Source: CAZTVF01 sp964616985
Lineage (GTDB): Bacteria; Planctomycetota; Phycisphaerae; SM23-33
Assembly (NCBI GenBank): GCA_964616985.1
Contig: CAZTVF010000001.1
Location: forward strand, 37,188 to 101,187
Length of the DNA stretch: 64,000 nt
Direction: 5' to 3'
Part shown: positions 32,354 through 40,128 of the stretch, piece by piece
How the letters are laid out: the number at the start of each line of letters is the position of its first letter
Numbering within the stretch: position 1 is the first letter of the stretch
Notes under the pieces: model-generated
The model's database searches: none
Seen by the model: only the letters and a program-made list of their open reading frames with translations
What the model was told of the DNA's origin: nothing
Program-made: the position numbers and the translations under genes

Positions 32354-33052
32354 ATGGCCACCAACAGGGCGGTGTTTCTCGACCGTGACCACACGATCAT
32401 CGAAGACCCGGGTTACATCAGCGACCCCGGCCTGGTGAAGCTGCTGCCGGGCGTGGAGGGCGCGATCAAGTCGCTCTCGCAGGCGGGCTACAAGATCATC
32501 CTGGTGACCAACCAGTCGGGCATCGCCCGGGGCCTGCTGACCGAGGAGACGCTCCAGAGGATCCACGCCGAACTGCGCCGCCAGCTCGCCGCGTCGGGCG
32601 CGCACCTCGACGGCATCTACTTCTGCCCGTTCCACCCCGAGGGCTGCGTCGAGGGCTACTGCATCGATTCCGAACTCCGCAAGCCGCGGCCGGGCATGAT
32701 CCTCAAGGCCGCTAAGGACCTCAACATCGACCTGGCCTCCAGCTGGATGGTGGGCGACAGCGTCCGCGACGTCGAGGCCGGTCAGCGTGCGGGCTGCCGC
32801 ACCATCCGCCTGCGGACCAACACGCTGCTGGCAGCGGGCGAGGGCGAGGACGAGGATTCGCAGGCGGACTTCACCGTCCGCAACCTCGTCGAGGCGGCCA
32901 AGATCATCCTCCGCGAGCCGATCATTGCCCCCACCGGCGCCGCCGGCCTGACCTTCCCCCACAACGCCCAGCCCGAAGAGCACATGACCGACCGGGATAT
33001 CCTGCTGGAGATCCTCCGCACGGTGCGGGCCCTGGCGGAAAAGAAGAAGTAG
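32354..33052 (+). CDS. gmhB: D-glycero-beta-D-manno-heptose 1,7-bisphosphate 7-phosphatase
   Basis: A 232-residue HAD phosphatase. The nucleophile motif is AVFLDRDHTIIEDPGYI (residues 6-22), motif II is VTNQSGIARGLLTEE, the zinc-binding loop is CPFHPEGCVEGYC, and motif III/IV RKPRPGMI and WMVGDSVRDVEAGQRAGC. It removes the 7-phosphate between the two HldE reactions, and lies just behind hldE. Compared with E. coli GmhB (about 190 residues) it has a C-terminal extension of about 40 residues (HMTDRDILLEILRTVRALAE), possibly a coiled-coil. Ribosome site GGACA upstream is weak. Confidence 0.93.
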   Translation: MATNRAVFLDRDHTIIEDPGYISDPGLVKLLPGVEGAIKSLSQAGYKIILVTNQSGIARGLLTEETLQRIHAELRRQLAASGAHLDGIYFCPFHPEGCVEGYCIDSELRKPRPGMILKAAKDLNIDLASSWMVGDSVRDVEAGQRAGCRTIRLRTNTLLAAGEGEDEDSQADFTVRNLVEAAKIILREPIIAPTGAAGLTFPHNAQPEEHMTDRDILLEILRTVRALAEKKK

Positions 33053-33125
33053 CCGGTAGTCGGTAGCCGGTCGTGAGAACACGCCACGGCGGTGCCACCC
33101 CCAGACTTGTTTGGGGTGCGAAGAA
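33050..33125. repeat. Tandem repeat plus ACTTGTTT palindrome (family C)
   Basis: AGCCGGTAGTCGGTAGCCGG (33051-33070) is a 7-bp-type array. It is followed by GCCACCCCCAGACTTGTTTG then GGGTGC (33094-33119), a family C palindrome also seen at 49845 and 60660. Confidence 0.7.
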
Positions 33126-33168
33126 GCAAGACCATCGCGGCGTTTCGCTTGAACACGGGAGTCGTCCG

Positions 33169-34587
33169 ATGTCCTCCTCCATCCGCACACGCATGATTCT
33201 GGGCATGAACCTGCCGGTGATCGCCGTGGGCGTGCTGGTGGGGTGGTGGGGCATCGAGATCGCGGGCAAGGCCGTCGAGCGGCGGCTGGTGGACTCGGCC
33301 GTGGCCAACGCGGCGGGCATCGTGGGTGAGATGCGTCTGCCGCCGTCGGATACCCTGATGGGGCGGCTGGGCAAGATCTTCGGGGCCGAGGCCCTCATCG
33401 GCCCCAGCGACAAACCGCAGATCGTCGGCTCGAGCCTCCCGCCCGCCCAGACCCGCCAGATCCAGGCGATGCTCGCGGCCGGGCCGCTGGCGCGACGCCT
33501 TGACGTCGGCGGCAGGGCGTACGACGTGGGCACCGCGCTGGTCAAGATGCCCAAGGCGTCGCCCCTGGAAGCCCAGGGCCCGCCACTGGCCCTGCACCTG
33601 CTGGTGCCCCACGAGAACATCATTGCCGCTCGCTCGGAGGTGGCCACCACTCTCTCGCTGATCACGCTGGGCGCCATCGCTGCCGTCACCATTCTGGGCA
33701 GTTGGCTCTCCGCCACCATCTCCCGCCCCGTGCGACGACTGGCCCGCCGCATGGACGCCTTGGCCAACGAGCGGGATTTCACAGCGGCCGCCGGCGGGGC
33801 CAAGCTCCTGGCCGGCTCCCAGCCGCGGGAGATCGTCCAACTGGCCGAGTCGTTCACGACGCTGCAGCAGCGGCTGGCCATGGCGATGGAGCAGCTCTCG
33901 CGATCCTCGCGCCTGGCGACGCTGGGCGAACTGTCGGCCACCATCGTGCACGAGCTGCGGAACCCCCTCAGCGGCATCAAGATGAACGCCAAGGTGCTGG
34001 CCGACGAACTGACGGCCAAGGGCATGCAGGATCCCAGCCTGGAACTGATCATCCGCGAGATCGATCGCATGGAGCTCTACCTCCAGGAACTCCTCGAGAC
34101 CCACCGTGGCGAGAGGCCGCTGTCTTCTCCCGCGCCCGCCGCGGTCCGCCAGCCCCTGGACCTGCAGGAGCAGGCCGAGTCGGTGCTGAACCTTCTGGCC
34201 GGGCGCTGCACGCACGGCGGCATGAAGGTGGTGCGGCAGTACCCGCCCGCGCCGCTTCGCGTCCGCGGCGAAGCGCACGAACTTCGGCGCGTGATCCTCA
34301 ACCTCGCGCTCAATGCCCTCGACGCGATGCCCAACGGCGGGACGCTCGGCGTGAACGTCGCCGCCGATGGCGACCGCGTGAGGCTGTCGGTCAGCGACAC
34401 CGGCCCCGGCGTGCAGGTGCCCAGCGGCCGCGACATCTTCGAACCCTTCGTCACGACCAAGCCCGGGGGCTCGGGCCTGGGCCTCTACATCTGCAGACAG
34501 ATTGTGGAAGCCCATGGCGGAACGATACACTATGAGTCTTCGCCCGCCGGGAGCCGGTTCTGGTTCGAGCTTGCGGTCGTCACCTGA
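33169..34587 (+). CDS. Sensor histidine kinase, NtrB-like
   Basis: A 472-residue membrane kinase: membrane helix at about residues 8-28, a 130-residue periplasmic sensor region, a second helix at about 160-182, and a HAMP-like linker (ISRPVRRLARRMDALANERD). The HisKA motif is GELSATIVHELRNPLSGIKM (phosphoacceptor His near residue 263); the ATPase domain shows NLALNALDAMPNGG, DTGPGV and GGSGLGLYICRQIVEAHGG. Downstream, after a small gene, lies an NtrC-type regulator in the same direction, its likely partner. The signal sensed is unknown. Start chosen at MSSSIRT, in front of the first helix. Confidence 0.9.
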   Translation: MSSSIRTRMILGMNLPVIAVGVLVGWWGIEIAGKAVERRLVDSAVANAAGIVGEMRLPPSDTLMGRLGKIFGAEALIGPSDKPQIVGSSLPPAQTRQIQAMLAAGPLARRLDVGGRAYDVGTALVKMPKASPLEAQGPPLALHLLVPHENIIAARSEVATTLSLITLGAIAAVTILGSWLSATISRPVRRLARRMDALANERDFTAAAGGAKLLAGSQPREIVQLAESFTTLQQRLAMAMEQLSRSSRLATLGELSATIVHELRNPLSGIKMNAKVLADELTAKGMQDPSLELIIREIDRMELYLQELLETHRGERPLSSPAPAAVRQPLDLQEQAESVLNLLAGRCTHGGMKVVRQYPPAPLRVRGEAHELRRVILNLALNALDAMPNGGTLGVNVAADGDRVRLSVSDTGPGVQVPSGRDIFEPFVTTKPGGSGLGLYICRQIVEAHGGTIHYESSPAGSRFWFELAVVT

Positions 34588-34612
34588 GCCGGCTGCGTGG
34601 TGCGTGCAGCTG

Positions 34613-34790
34613 CGTAGGGCATGCAGGTGATGGGTAGGGCATGCAGGTTCTTGGCCCGCAGGGCCAAGGTTCTGCATGCCGAACCGAGGGTGCGGCCGAA
34701 TGCCGAACCGGTGCGACCGGCCGCGGCATGCAGAACCTGCCGCTTCGCGTCAGGACCTGCATGCCCTACGGTATCGGCCGAGGCGGCGGC
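34613..34790. repeat. Nested palindromes, GTAGGGCATGC family
   Basis: GTAGGGCATGCAGGTGATGG and GTAGGGCATGCAGGTTCTTG (34614-34653) are mirrored by GGACCTGCATGCCCTAC (34752-34768), with AGGTTCTTGGCCC/GGGCCAAGGTTCT and GTTCTGCATGCC copies inside. It may form a very large hairpin in the kinase-regulator transcript. Confidence 0.72.
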
Positions 34791-34807
34791 CGCATGCAGA
34801 ACCATGG

Positions 34808-35188
34808 ATGAAGCAGATGCTCGAACTAACAAAACTTGAGCGTGCCGTCCTGGACAAATTCCTCTCGGGCGAACACCCGTTGCTGGCGGTGCTTCGCCAA
34901 CAGGCAGCCGCCTGCCAAGCAGTGTCGCGTGAGGTGACGGGAGCAGGATTCTTCACCCAGCTTGATGTTGGCGATGCGCCCCTTGCGGATAGGTTGAACG
35001 GGCAGGTATGGGACGTCATCGCCGACATTCCAGGCACCCCCGGAGCAGGGTTCTTACTGTACGTCGAGCAAGGTCGACTGGACATGCTCGAAGGGTTTAC
35101 CTACGAAAACCTGATGCTTGATTCGGTCAACGAGTTCACGCTGCACTATTTATCCGAGACTCGTGATTGGCGATCATTGCTGGCTTAG
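34808..35188 (+). CDS. Conserved hypothetical protein between kinase and regulator
   Basis: I cannot assign a function. The 126-residue cytoplasmic protein starts with a helix (TKLERAVLDKFLSGEHPLLA) and continues with a beta-rich domain (GAGFFTQLDVGDAP, WDVIADIPGTPGAGFLLYVE, LDMLEGFTYENLML). The general pattern 'helix, GxGFFT strand, AGFLLYV, LDMLEGFTY' occurs in a scattered family of small proteins of unknown role. It sits on the same strand between the kinase (221 bases upstream) and the regulator (41 bases downstream), so it may be co-transcribed with them. I prefer the ATG at 34808; the upstream frame reads through a repeat. Confidence 0.65.
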   Translation: MKQMLELTKLERAVLDKFLSGEHPLLAVLRQQAAACQAVSREVTGAGFFTQLDVGDAPLADRLNGQVWDVIADIPGTPGAGFLLYVEQGRLDMLEGFTYENLMLDSVNEFTLHYLSETRDWRSLLA

Positions 35189-35229
35189 GCTGATCCTGAT
35201 CGTGGTACGCTGTTCGCTTAGACTATCGC

Positions 35230-36627
35230 ATGAATGAAAAAGCCCACATCCTGGTGATCGACGACGAGCAGGCGATCTGCTTCGCCTTCACGCGCTATTT
35301 CCAGCAGCGGGGGTACGAGGTCAGCGTCGCGGCCAGCGCGGCCCAGGGGCTGGAGCGTTTCCGCCAGTCGCGGCCGGACGTGGTGTTCCTTGATGTTCGC
35401 CTGCCGGATGGCAGCGGCCTGGACCTGCTGCCGCGCCTCCGCCAGGAGGACGAGCGGGCCCGCATCGTCGTCATCTCCGCCTACGGCTCTCTGGAGGTGG
35501 TGATGCAGGCCATCCGCAGCCAGGCCTTCGACTACATGGTCAAGCCCCTGGACCTCGACCGTGCCCGCGAACTCGTCGAGCAGGCCCTCGCCGCCCGCGT
35601 GGCCGCCGCGGCCCCGGCCGCCGACATCCCGCGCCCCGCGCACGCCGCCATCGTCGGCAGTTCCGCGGCCATGCAGGACGTGTACAAGCAGATCGGCCGC
35701 GTGTCGCAGTGCGATGCCGCCGTGCTGATCCAAGGCTCCACCGGCACGGGCAAGGAACTCGTCGCCCGCGCGATCCACGATTACTCGGCCCGCCGAGGCC
35801 GGCCTTTCGTCGCCGTCAACTGCGGCGCCTTGCCCGAGCACCTCGTCGAGAGCGAGCTCTTCGGCTACCAGCGCGGCGCGTTCACCGGGGCCGCGGCCGA
35901 CAAGCCCGGCCGCTTCGAATCGGCCTCCGGCGGCACGCTGCTGCTGGACGAGGTGGGCGACCTGCCGCTGGCGGCGCAGGTGAAGCTGCTGCGGTTCCTC
36001 GATTCCCAGACGATCGAGCGGCTGGGCTCGGTGCAGTCGATCAAGCTCGACGTCCGCATCCTGGCGGCCACCAACCGCGACCTGCACCAGGCGATCGAAG
36101 CGGGGCGGTTTCGCTCCGACCTCTACTACCGCCTGGCCGTGATCCAGATCCAACTGCCTTCGCTGTCGCAGCGCCGCGACGACATCCTGCCGCTCGCCCG
36201 CCACTTCCTGTGCGACCTCGCCGGCAGCGGCCGCGTGCCCGCCATCAGCGAACCGGCGGGGCGGCTGCTGGAGCAGTACCCCTGGCCGGGCAACGTCCGC
36301 GAACTGCGCAACGCGATCGAGCACGCCGCCGTCGTCTGCGGCGACAGCCTGCTGCTGCCCGCGCACCTGCCGCAGGTCGTCCGCTCGTACGCGCCCGATG
36401 GCCCGCACGGCTCGGCCGACATGCTGATCGAACAGTACCTCTCGCTGCTGGGCGCCAAGGACGGGGAGATCCATCCCACGGCCGTCGCCGCCCTGGAGAA
36501 GGCCATGATCGCCCGCGCCCTTCAGCAGTGCAGCGGCAGCCAGTCCGCCGCCGCGGCCAAACTGGGCCTGCACCGCAACACCCTCCGCACGAAGATCCGC
36601 GAACTGGGCCTCGGCGCCGACGAATGA
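35230..36627 (+). CDS. NtrC-type sigma-54-dependent response regulator
   Basis: A 465-residue regulator with all three domains. Receiver (residues 1-120): IDDEQAI and phosphoacceptor Asp in VVFLDVRLPDGSGLD. AAA+ domain (about 140-375): Walker A GSTGTGKELVARAIHD, the sigma-54 contact loop GAFTGA, LLLDEVGDLPLAAQVKLLRF, and arginine-finger region LAATNRDLHQAIEAGRFRSD. C-terminal Fis-type helix-turn-helix: GSQSAAAAKLGLHRNTLRTK. It activates promoters read by sigma-54. A TGGCAC-N5-TTGTT box with upstream repeats lies just downstream (see 36649-36779). Confidence 0.95.
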   Translation: MNEKAHILVIDDEQAICFAFTRYFQQRGYEVSVAASAAQGLERFRQSRPDVVFLDVRLPDGSGLDLLPRLRQEDERARIVVISAYGSLEVVMQAIRSQAFDYMVKPLDLDRARELVEQALAARVAAAAPAADIPRPAHAAIVGSSAAMQDVYKQIGRVSQCDAAVLIQGSTGTGKELVARAIHDYSARRGRPFVAVNCGALPEHLVESELFGYQRGAFTGAAADKPGRFESASGGTLLLDEVGDLPLAAQVKLLRFLDSQTIERLGSVQSIKLDVRILAATNRDLHQAIEAGRFRSDLYYRLAVIQIQLPSLSQRRDDILPLARHFLCDLAGSGRVPAISEPAGRLLEQYPWPGNVRELRNAIEHAAVVCGDSLLLPAHLPQVVRSYAPDGPHGSADMLIEQYLSLLGAKDGEIHPTAVAALEKAMIARALQQCSGSQSAAAAKLGLHRNTLRTKIRELGLGADE

Positions 36628-36648
36628 CCGCAATCCAGTGAACAATGT

Positions 36649-36676
36649 TTGTGCACGCAGCGCACAATTGTTGTGC
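36649..36676. promoter_or_regulatory. Candidate enhancer sites for the NtrC-type regulator
   Basis: Three half-sites in alternating orientation: TTGTGC (36649-36654), GCACAA (36662-36667) and TTGTGC (36671-36676). They form two overlapping palindromes with 7- and 3-base centres, about 90-115 bases upstream of the sigma-54 box, the usual enhancer distance. Confidence 0.6.
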
Positions 36677-36763
36677 GGAGGGCTTGGTCGGGGCCGGGCG
36701 CCACAGCAAACATAACGAATTGAAATAACAAGACTTGCACATAACTACTGAAAATACGTGTCC

Positions 36764-36779
36764 TGGCACGGGGATTGTT
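36764..36779 (+). promoter_or_regulatory. Candidate sigma-54 promoter
   Basis: TGGCAC (36764-36769), five bases, TTGTT (36775-36779). The -24 element is consensus and spacing is exact; the -12 GC is GT. It is 33 bases before the start of the next gene. Confidence 0.55.
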
Positions 36780-36811
36780 AATAGGATATGGCAGTGCAAA
36801 GGAATATCCCT

Positions 36812-38014
36812 ATGAATAAGAAGATGCTTATCGTGGTGTTGGCGGCGTTGGTGTCGTGCTCGTTTGTGATCGCGCAGACGACCAAGCCCACCTCGGCCCC
36901 GGCGACGGGCCCGGCGAAGGTGGCCCTTGATGACGCCCACAAGTTGGCGGGCAAGAAGCTCGTCGAGGGCGGCGTTGCGTATCTCCTGTCGCAAAAGGAA
37001 GAGGACGGCGGCTGGAGCCTGGGCAAGGGCGCGGCCAAGCCGGCGGCCACGGCGATGGTCCTCAAGGCGCTGGTCCAGAGCGGCATGACCACCAAGGACC
37101 CCGTGGTCAAGAAGGGGTTCGACGTCCTGCTGAGCTTCCGCCAGCCCAACGGCGGCATCTATGATCCCAAGAGCGGGCAGGAGAACTACACCACCGCGGT
37201 GGCCCTGATGGCCCTGGCGGCGGCGAAGGACCCGCAGTTCAAGCCCGCCATCGACGACGCGATCAAGTACATGCGCGGCCTGCAGATCGTTCCGGGCTCG
37301 CAGTCGCCCGACGGCAAGACCCTCGACGACAAGGACCCCTGGGTCGGCGGCGTCAGCTACGGCGAGCACGGCCGGCCCGACCTGAGCAACGTCGGCTACT
37401 GGATGGAGGCCATGCATGAGGCGGGCGTCAAGGCCGACGACCCCGACATGCAGCGTGCCCTCGTCTTCGTCACCAACACGCAGAATCGCAGCGAGACCAA
37501 CCCCCAGCCGTGGGCCAAGATCGGCGTCAACGACGGCGGCTTCGTCTATGCTCCCGCCGTCAAGGGCGACCCCAACGCCGGAGAGACCAAGGCCAAGCTC
37601 GTCCCCGGCGAGATGGGCCTGCGCAGCTACGGCTCGATGACCTACACCGGCTTCAAGAGCATGCTCTACGCGGCGGTCGACCGCCAGGACGGCCGCGTGC
37701 AAAGCGCGCTCAAATGGATCCAGAACTACTGGCGGCTGGACAGCAACCCCAACATGCCGGCCGCCCAGTCGAAGGAAGGCCTGTACTACTACTACCAGGT
37801 CTTCGCCAAGGCGATGCAGGCCTGGGGTGAGCCCGTGATCGCCGACGCCAAGGGCACCCAGCACAACTGGCGCGAAGAGTTGATCGACACCCTCAAGGGA
37901 CAGGTCAAGGACAACGGCAGCTGGCAGAACGAGCAGTCGCGCTGGTTCGAGACCGTCCCGCTGCTGACGACGTGCTACTCGGTGCTGGCCCTGCAGGAAG
38001 CCCTGCGGGAATAG
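36812..38014 (+). CDS. Exported prenyltransferase/squalene-oxidase-repeat protein
   Basis: A 400-residue exported protein built of alpha/alpha repeats like those in prenyltransferase and squalene cyclase: GGVAYLLSQKEEDGGWSLGK, AATAMVLKALVQSGM, GFDVLLSFRQPNGGIYDPKS, YTTAVALMALAAA, and YTGFKSMLYAAVDRQDGR. The QxxxGGW-type turns are clear. It lacks a cyclase DXDD motif, so catalysis is doubtful; such proteins are frequent in planctomycetes with unknown role. N-terminal signal MNKKMLIVVLAALVSCSF could be lipoprotein type (LVSC) or cleaved after AQ. Start at ATG 36812. Likely driven by the sigma-54 promoter upstream. Confidence 0.75.
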   Translation: MNKKMLIVVLAALVSCSFVIAQTTKPTSAPATGPAKVALDDAHKLAGKKLVEGGVAYLLSQKEEDGGWSLGKGAAKPAATAMVLKALVQSGMTTKDPVVKKGFDVLLSFRQPNGGIYDPKSGQENYTTAVALMALAAAKDPQFKPAIDDAIKYMRGLQIVPGSQSPDGKTLDDKDPWVGGVSYGEHGRPDLSNVGYWMEAMHEAGVKADDPDMQRALVFVTNTQNRSETNPQPWAKIGVNDGGFVYAPAVKGDPNAGETKAKLVPGEMGLRSYGSMTYTGFKSMLYAAVDRQDGRVQSALKWIQNYWRLDSNPNMPAAQSKEGLYYYYQVFAKAMQAWGEPVIADAKGTQHNWREELIDTLKGQVKDNGSWQNEQSRWFETVPLLTTCYSVLALQEALRE

Positions 38015-38018
38015 CCCG

Positions 38019-38059
38019 GTGAGCGACCGTTTTTCCTACACAGGAAAAACGTCGCTCAC
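38019..38059. terminator. Strong hairpin downstream of the repeat-protein gene
   Basis: GTGAGCGAC (38019-38027) pairs with GTCGCTCAC (38051-38059), extended by GTTTTTCC with GGAAAAAC; one bulged base. It starts four bases after the stop codon. No run of T follows, so termination efficiency is uncertain. Confidence 0.65.
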
Positions 38060-38065
38060 AGAGCG

Positions 38066-38186
38066 GGAGAAAGTAGTGAGTAGAAAGGAGAAACGCGGCT
38101 GACGCCTGGACCACGGCTTTGACCACGCCGTTGCCTCGGCTTCTCCCGCGGTCTACTCTCCACTTTCTACTTTCTGAGCGACGCAA
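38066..38186. repeat. Composite element with inverted 7-bp tandem arms
   Basis: Left AAAGTAGTGAGTAGAAAGG (38069-38087), right TCTACTCTCCACTTTCTACT (38153-38172), reverse complements in pattern. The core has AAGCCG/CGGCTT-type palindromes (CGTGGTCAAAG, CCGTTGCCTCGG). With the hairpin and the porin leader it occupies the 418-base gap 38015-38432, which holds no gene. Confidence 0.78.
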
Positions 38187-38297
38187 CAAGATAACCATCC
38201 GTGCGTTGTCACCCGCCGGAAAAGATTTTCGCTCGCGAGGCATCAGGTATGGATTTGTCTTGATGCACCCGGCCTCGTTTCCAGGATACGATAACGA

Positions 38298-38313
38298 TTG
38301 TCATGGATGACAA
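38298..38313. promoter_or_regulatory. Perfect palindrome, candidate operator of the porin gene
   Basis: TTGTCAT-GG-ATGACAA, about 120 bases before the porin start. The left part overlaps GATAACGATTGTCAT, which resembles a Fur box; the half-site also resembles a Pho-box repeat unit but in inverted order. Confidence 0.45.
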
Positions 38314-38432
38314 CAGACCGATGCCATACTGTGCACCGCGCCCGCACGGGCGGCGCGCATCGTCTGCCGACTTCCCCCGCGTTCGCCGCCAGGTCGTCTC
38401 ATTCCCACGCGATCTATTCAAAAGGAGTCCCC

Positions 38433-39881
38433 ATGGTTCGCCGCGCGCTGCTGTGCATGCTGGTGCTGGCCGTCATCGCTCCCGTCGCCCGTGCGAGTGA
38501 AGAAGAGCTCAGGGCGCAGATCGAGGCCCTCCGCAAGGAGGTGGCTGAGCTGAAGGCGGCCAAGGGCGTCTCCACCACCCAGGACGTCCGGCGCGAGGAG
38601 ATCATCGCCGTCATCAAGGAGATGGACGCCGACGCCCGTGCCAAGGATCTCACCATGAAGGCTTCGTGGAAGGACGGCGTCTGGCTGAGCTCGCCGGACG
38701 GGCAGTTCGACTTCCACGTCGGCGGGCGGTTCTACCAGGACGCGGGTTTCGTGCGGGCCCGCGCGATGGAGAAGGATAATCCCAACATGGGGCAGGGGGC
38801 CTCGCCCCTTGTGCTCCGCGACGGCACGGAGATGCGCACGCTGCGGCTGACCACCAACGGCACGATGTACAAGTACGTGCAGTACAAGATCGAACTGGAC
38901 TTCGCGAACGACGTCGTCGTGCTCAAGGACACCTACCTGCGGATGATCGACGTGCCGATCGTGGGCAACATCCAGGTGGGTCACTTTGACGAGCCCTTCA
39001 GTCTCGATGAGATCTCGGCCAGCGTCGCCAACACCTTCATGGAGAAGGGCCTGCCCAACGCGCTGATCCCGGCGTACAACCCGGGCATCATGATCAACAA
39101 CGGCTTCCTGGGCAAACCCAAGGAAGAGCGCATGACCTACGCCTTGGGCGTCTTCCGCCAGGAGTCCATCGGCGACACCGGCGCCGTCGACGGCAACGCG
39201 ATCTCCTCCGACGGCGGCTATGCCGTCACCGGCCGCCTCAGCGGCCTGCCCTGGTACGAGGACAAGGGCAAGCGTCTGGCCCACTTGGCCGTGGCCTACA
39301 GCCATCGCGACACGAACGACGATCACTACGTCCGCTACCGCTCGCGTCCGGAGGCCCACTTCATTCCCTACCGTTTCGTGGACGTGACGGTGGCCAACGC
39401 CAGCGAGGTGAACCTGTTCGGCGCCGAGGCGGCCACGGTGATCGGACCTTTCTCGATGCAGTCGGAATACGTCGCCAGCGTCGTGGACACCAACGGCCCC
39501 ACGCAGGGCACCTCGCGCAGCGGCGAGGACCTGTGCTTCAGCGGTTTCTACGTGCAGGCGAGCTACTTCCTGACGGGCGAAGTTCGGCCTTACAAGACAT
39601 CGACCGGCACGTTCGACCGCATTCGCCCGCTGAAGAACTTTCGCCAGGACGGCGGGTGGGGCGCGTTCGAGATTGCCTCTCGCTACTCCTACCTCGACCT
39701 GGACGACGGCGGGTACGGCTCGGCCTCTCGCGGCGAGCTGAACGACTGGACGCTGGGGCTCAACTGGTATCTGAACCCCAACGTGCGGCTGATGTTCAAC
39801 TACATCCGCTCCTGCCCCGACCGCATCGACACCGCCAACGCCGCCGACATCTTCATGACGCGCTTCCAGTTCGATTTCTGA
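38433..39881 (+). CDS. OprP/OprO-type outer-membrane porin
   Basis: A 482-residue porin. Signal peptide MVRRALLCMLVLAVIAPVARA, then a coiled-coil (SEEELRAQIEALRKEVAELK) typical of periplasmic trimerising stems, then a beta-barrel beginning GQFDFHVGGRFYQDAGF and ending with phenylalanine (FMTRFQFDF), the usual barrel terminus. NGTMYKYVQYKIELDFAN and GNIQVGHFDEPFSLDEISAS match the phosphate-selective porin O/P family (PF07396), although ion selectivity cannot be judged. AAAGGAG lies seven bases before the ATG. The upstream palindrome may bind a Fur- or Pho-like regulator. Confidence 0.88.
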   Translation: MVRRALLCMLVLAVIAPVARASEEELRAQIEALRKEVAELKAAKGVSTTQDVRREEIIAVIKEMDADARAKDLTMKASWKDGVWLSSPDGQFDFHVGGRFYQDAGFVRARAMEKDNPNMGQGASPLVLRDGTEMRTLRLTTNGTMYKYVQYKIELDFANDVVVLKDTYLRMIDVPIVGNIQVGHFDEPFSLDEISASVANTFMEKGLPNALIPAYNPGIMINNGFLGKPKEERMTYALGVFRQESIGDTGAVDGNAISSDGGYAVTGRLSGLPWYEDKGKRLAHLAVAYSHRDTNDDHYVRYRSRPEAHFIPYRFVDVTVANASEVNLFGAEAATVIGPFSMQSEYVASVVDTNGPTQGTSRSGEDLCFSGFYVQASYFLTGEVRPYKTSTGTFDRIRPLKNFRQDGGWGAFEIASRYSYLDLDDGGYGSASRGELNDWTLGLNWYLNPNVRLMFNYIRSCPDRIDTANAADIFMTRFQFDF

Positions 39882-39917
39882 GGCAGTGTTGCCGGGGAAT
39901 GTTCCCCGCTCTCTCTA

Positions 39918-40035
39918 GCTTCAAGTCAGGGGTGGCGGCCTTCCTAGGCCGCCACCTGCCCCGCAGGGCATTCGCATTCTCTTGGCACGGGCATCTTGCC
40001 CGTGCGTCCCACGGGCGTCCCGCCCATGCCACAAA
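39918..40035. repeat. Family F palindrome and ATGCCCGTGCC-type repeats
   Basis: GGTGGCGGCC-TTCCTA-GGCCGCCACC (39931-39956) is a near-perfect palindrome also found at 52211 and 60748. It is followed by TTGGCACGGGCATCTTGCCC (39982-40001) mirrored by GGGCGTCCCGCCCATGCCA (40013-40031). Confidence 0.72.
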
Positions 40036-40128
40036 AAGCCGAGAACGCGATTGCCCTGACCTGCCCCGCTGGCCGATTGCTTCCTTGGTGCGGCGAGTGT
40101 ATTCTTCGCCGTCGACAAGGAGACCCTC

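Noticed and set aside
30746..33190. 814-codon minus-strand frame over hldE and gmhB
   Set aside because: Antisense of two well-supported enzymes; low-complexity shadow.
36812..38014. Squalene or hopene cyclase
   Set aside because: Only the repeat pattern is shared; the catalytic DXDD motif is missing and the length is too short.
38290..38308. Fur box called with confidence
   Set aside because: Similarity covers only about two thirds of the 19-base consensus; kept only as part of a palindrome candidate.
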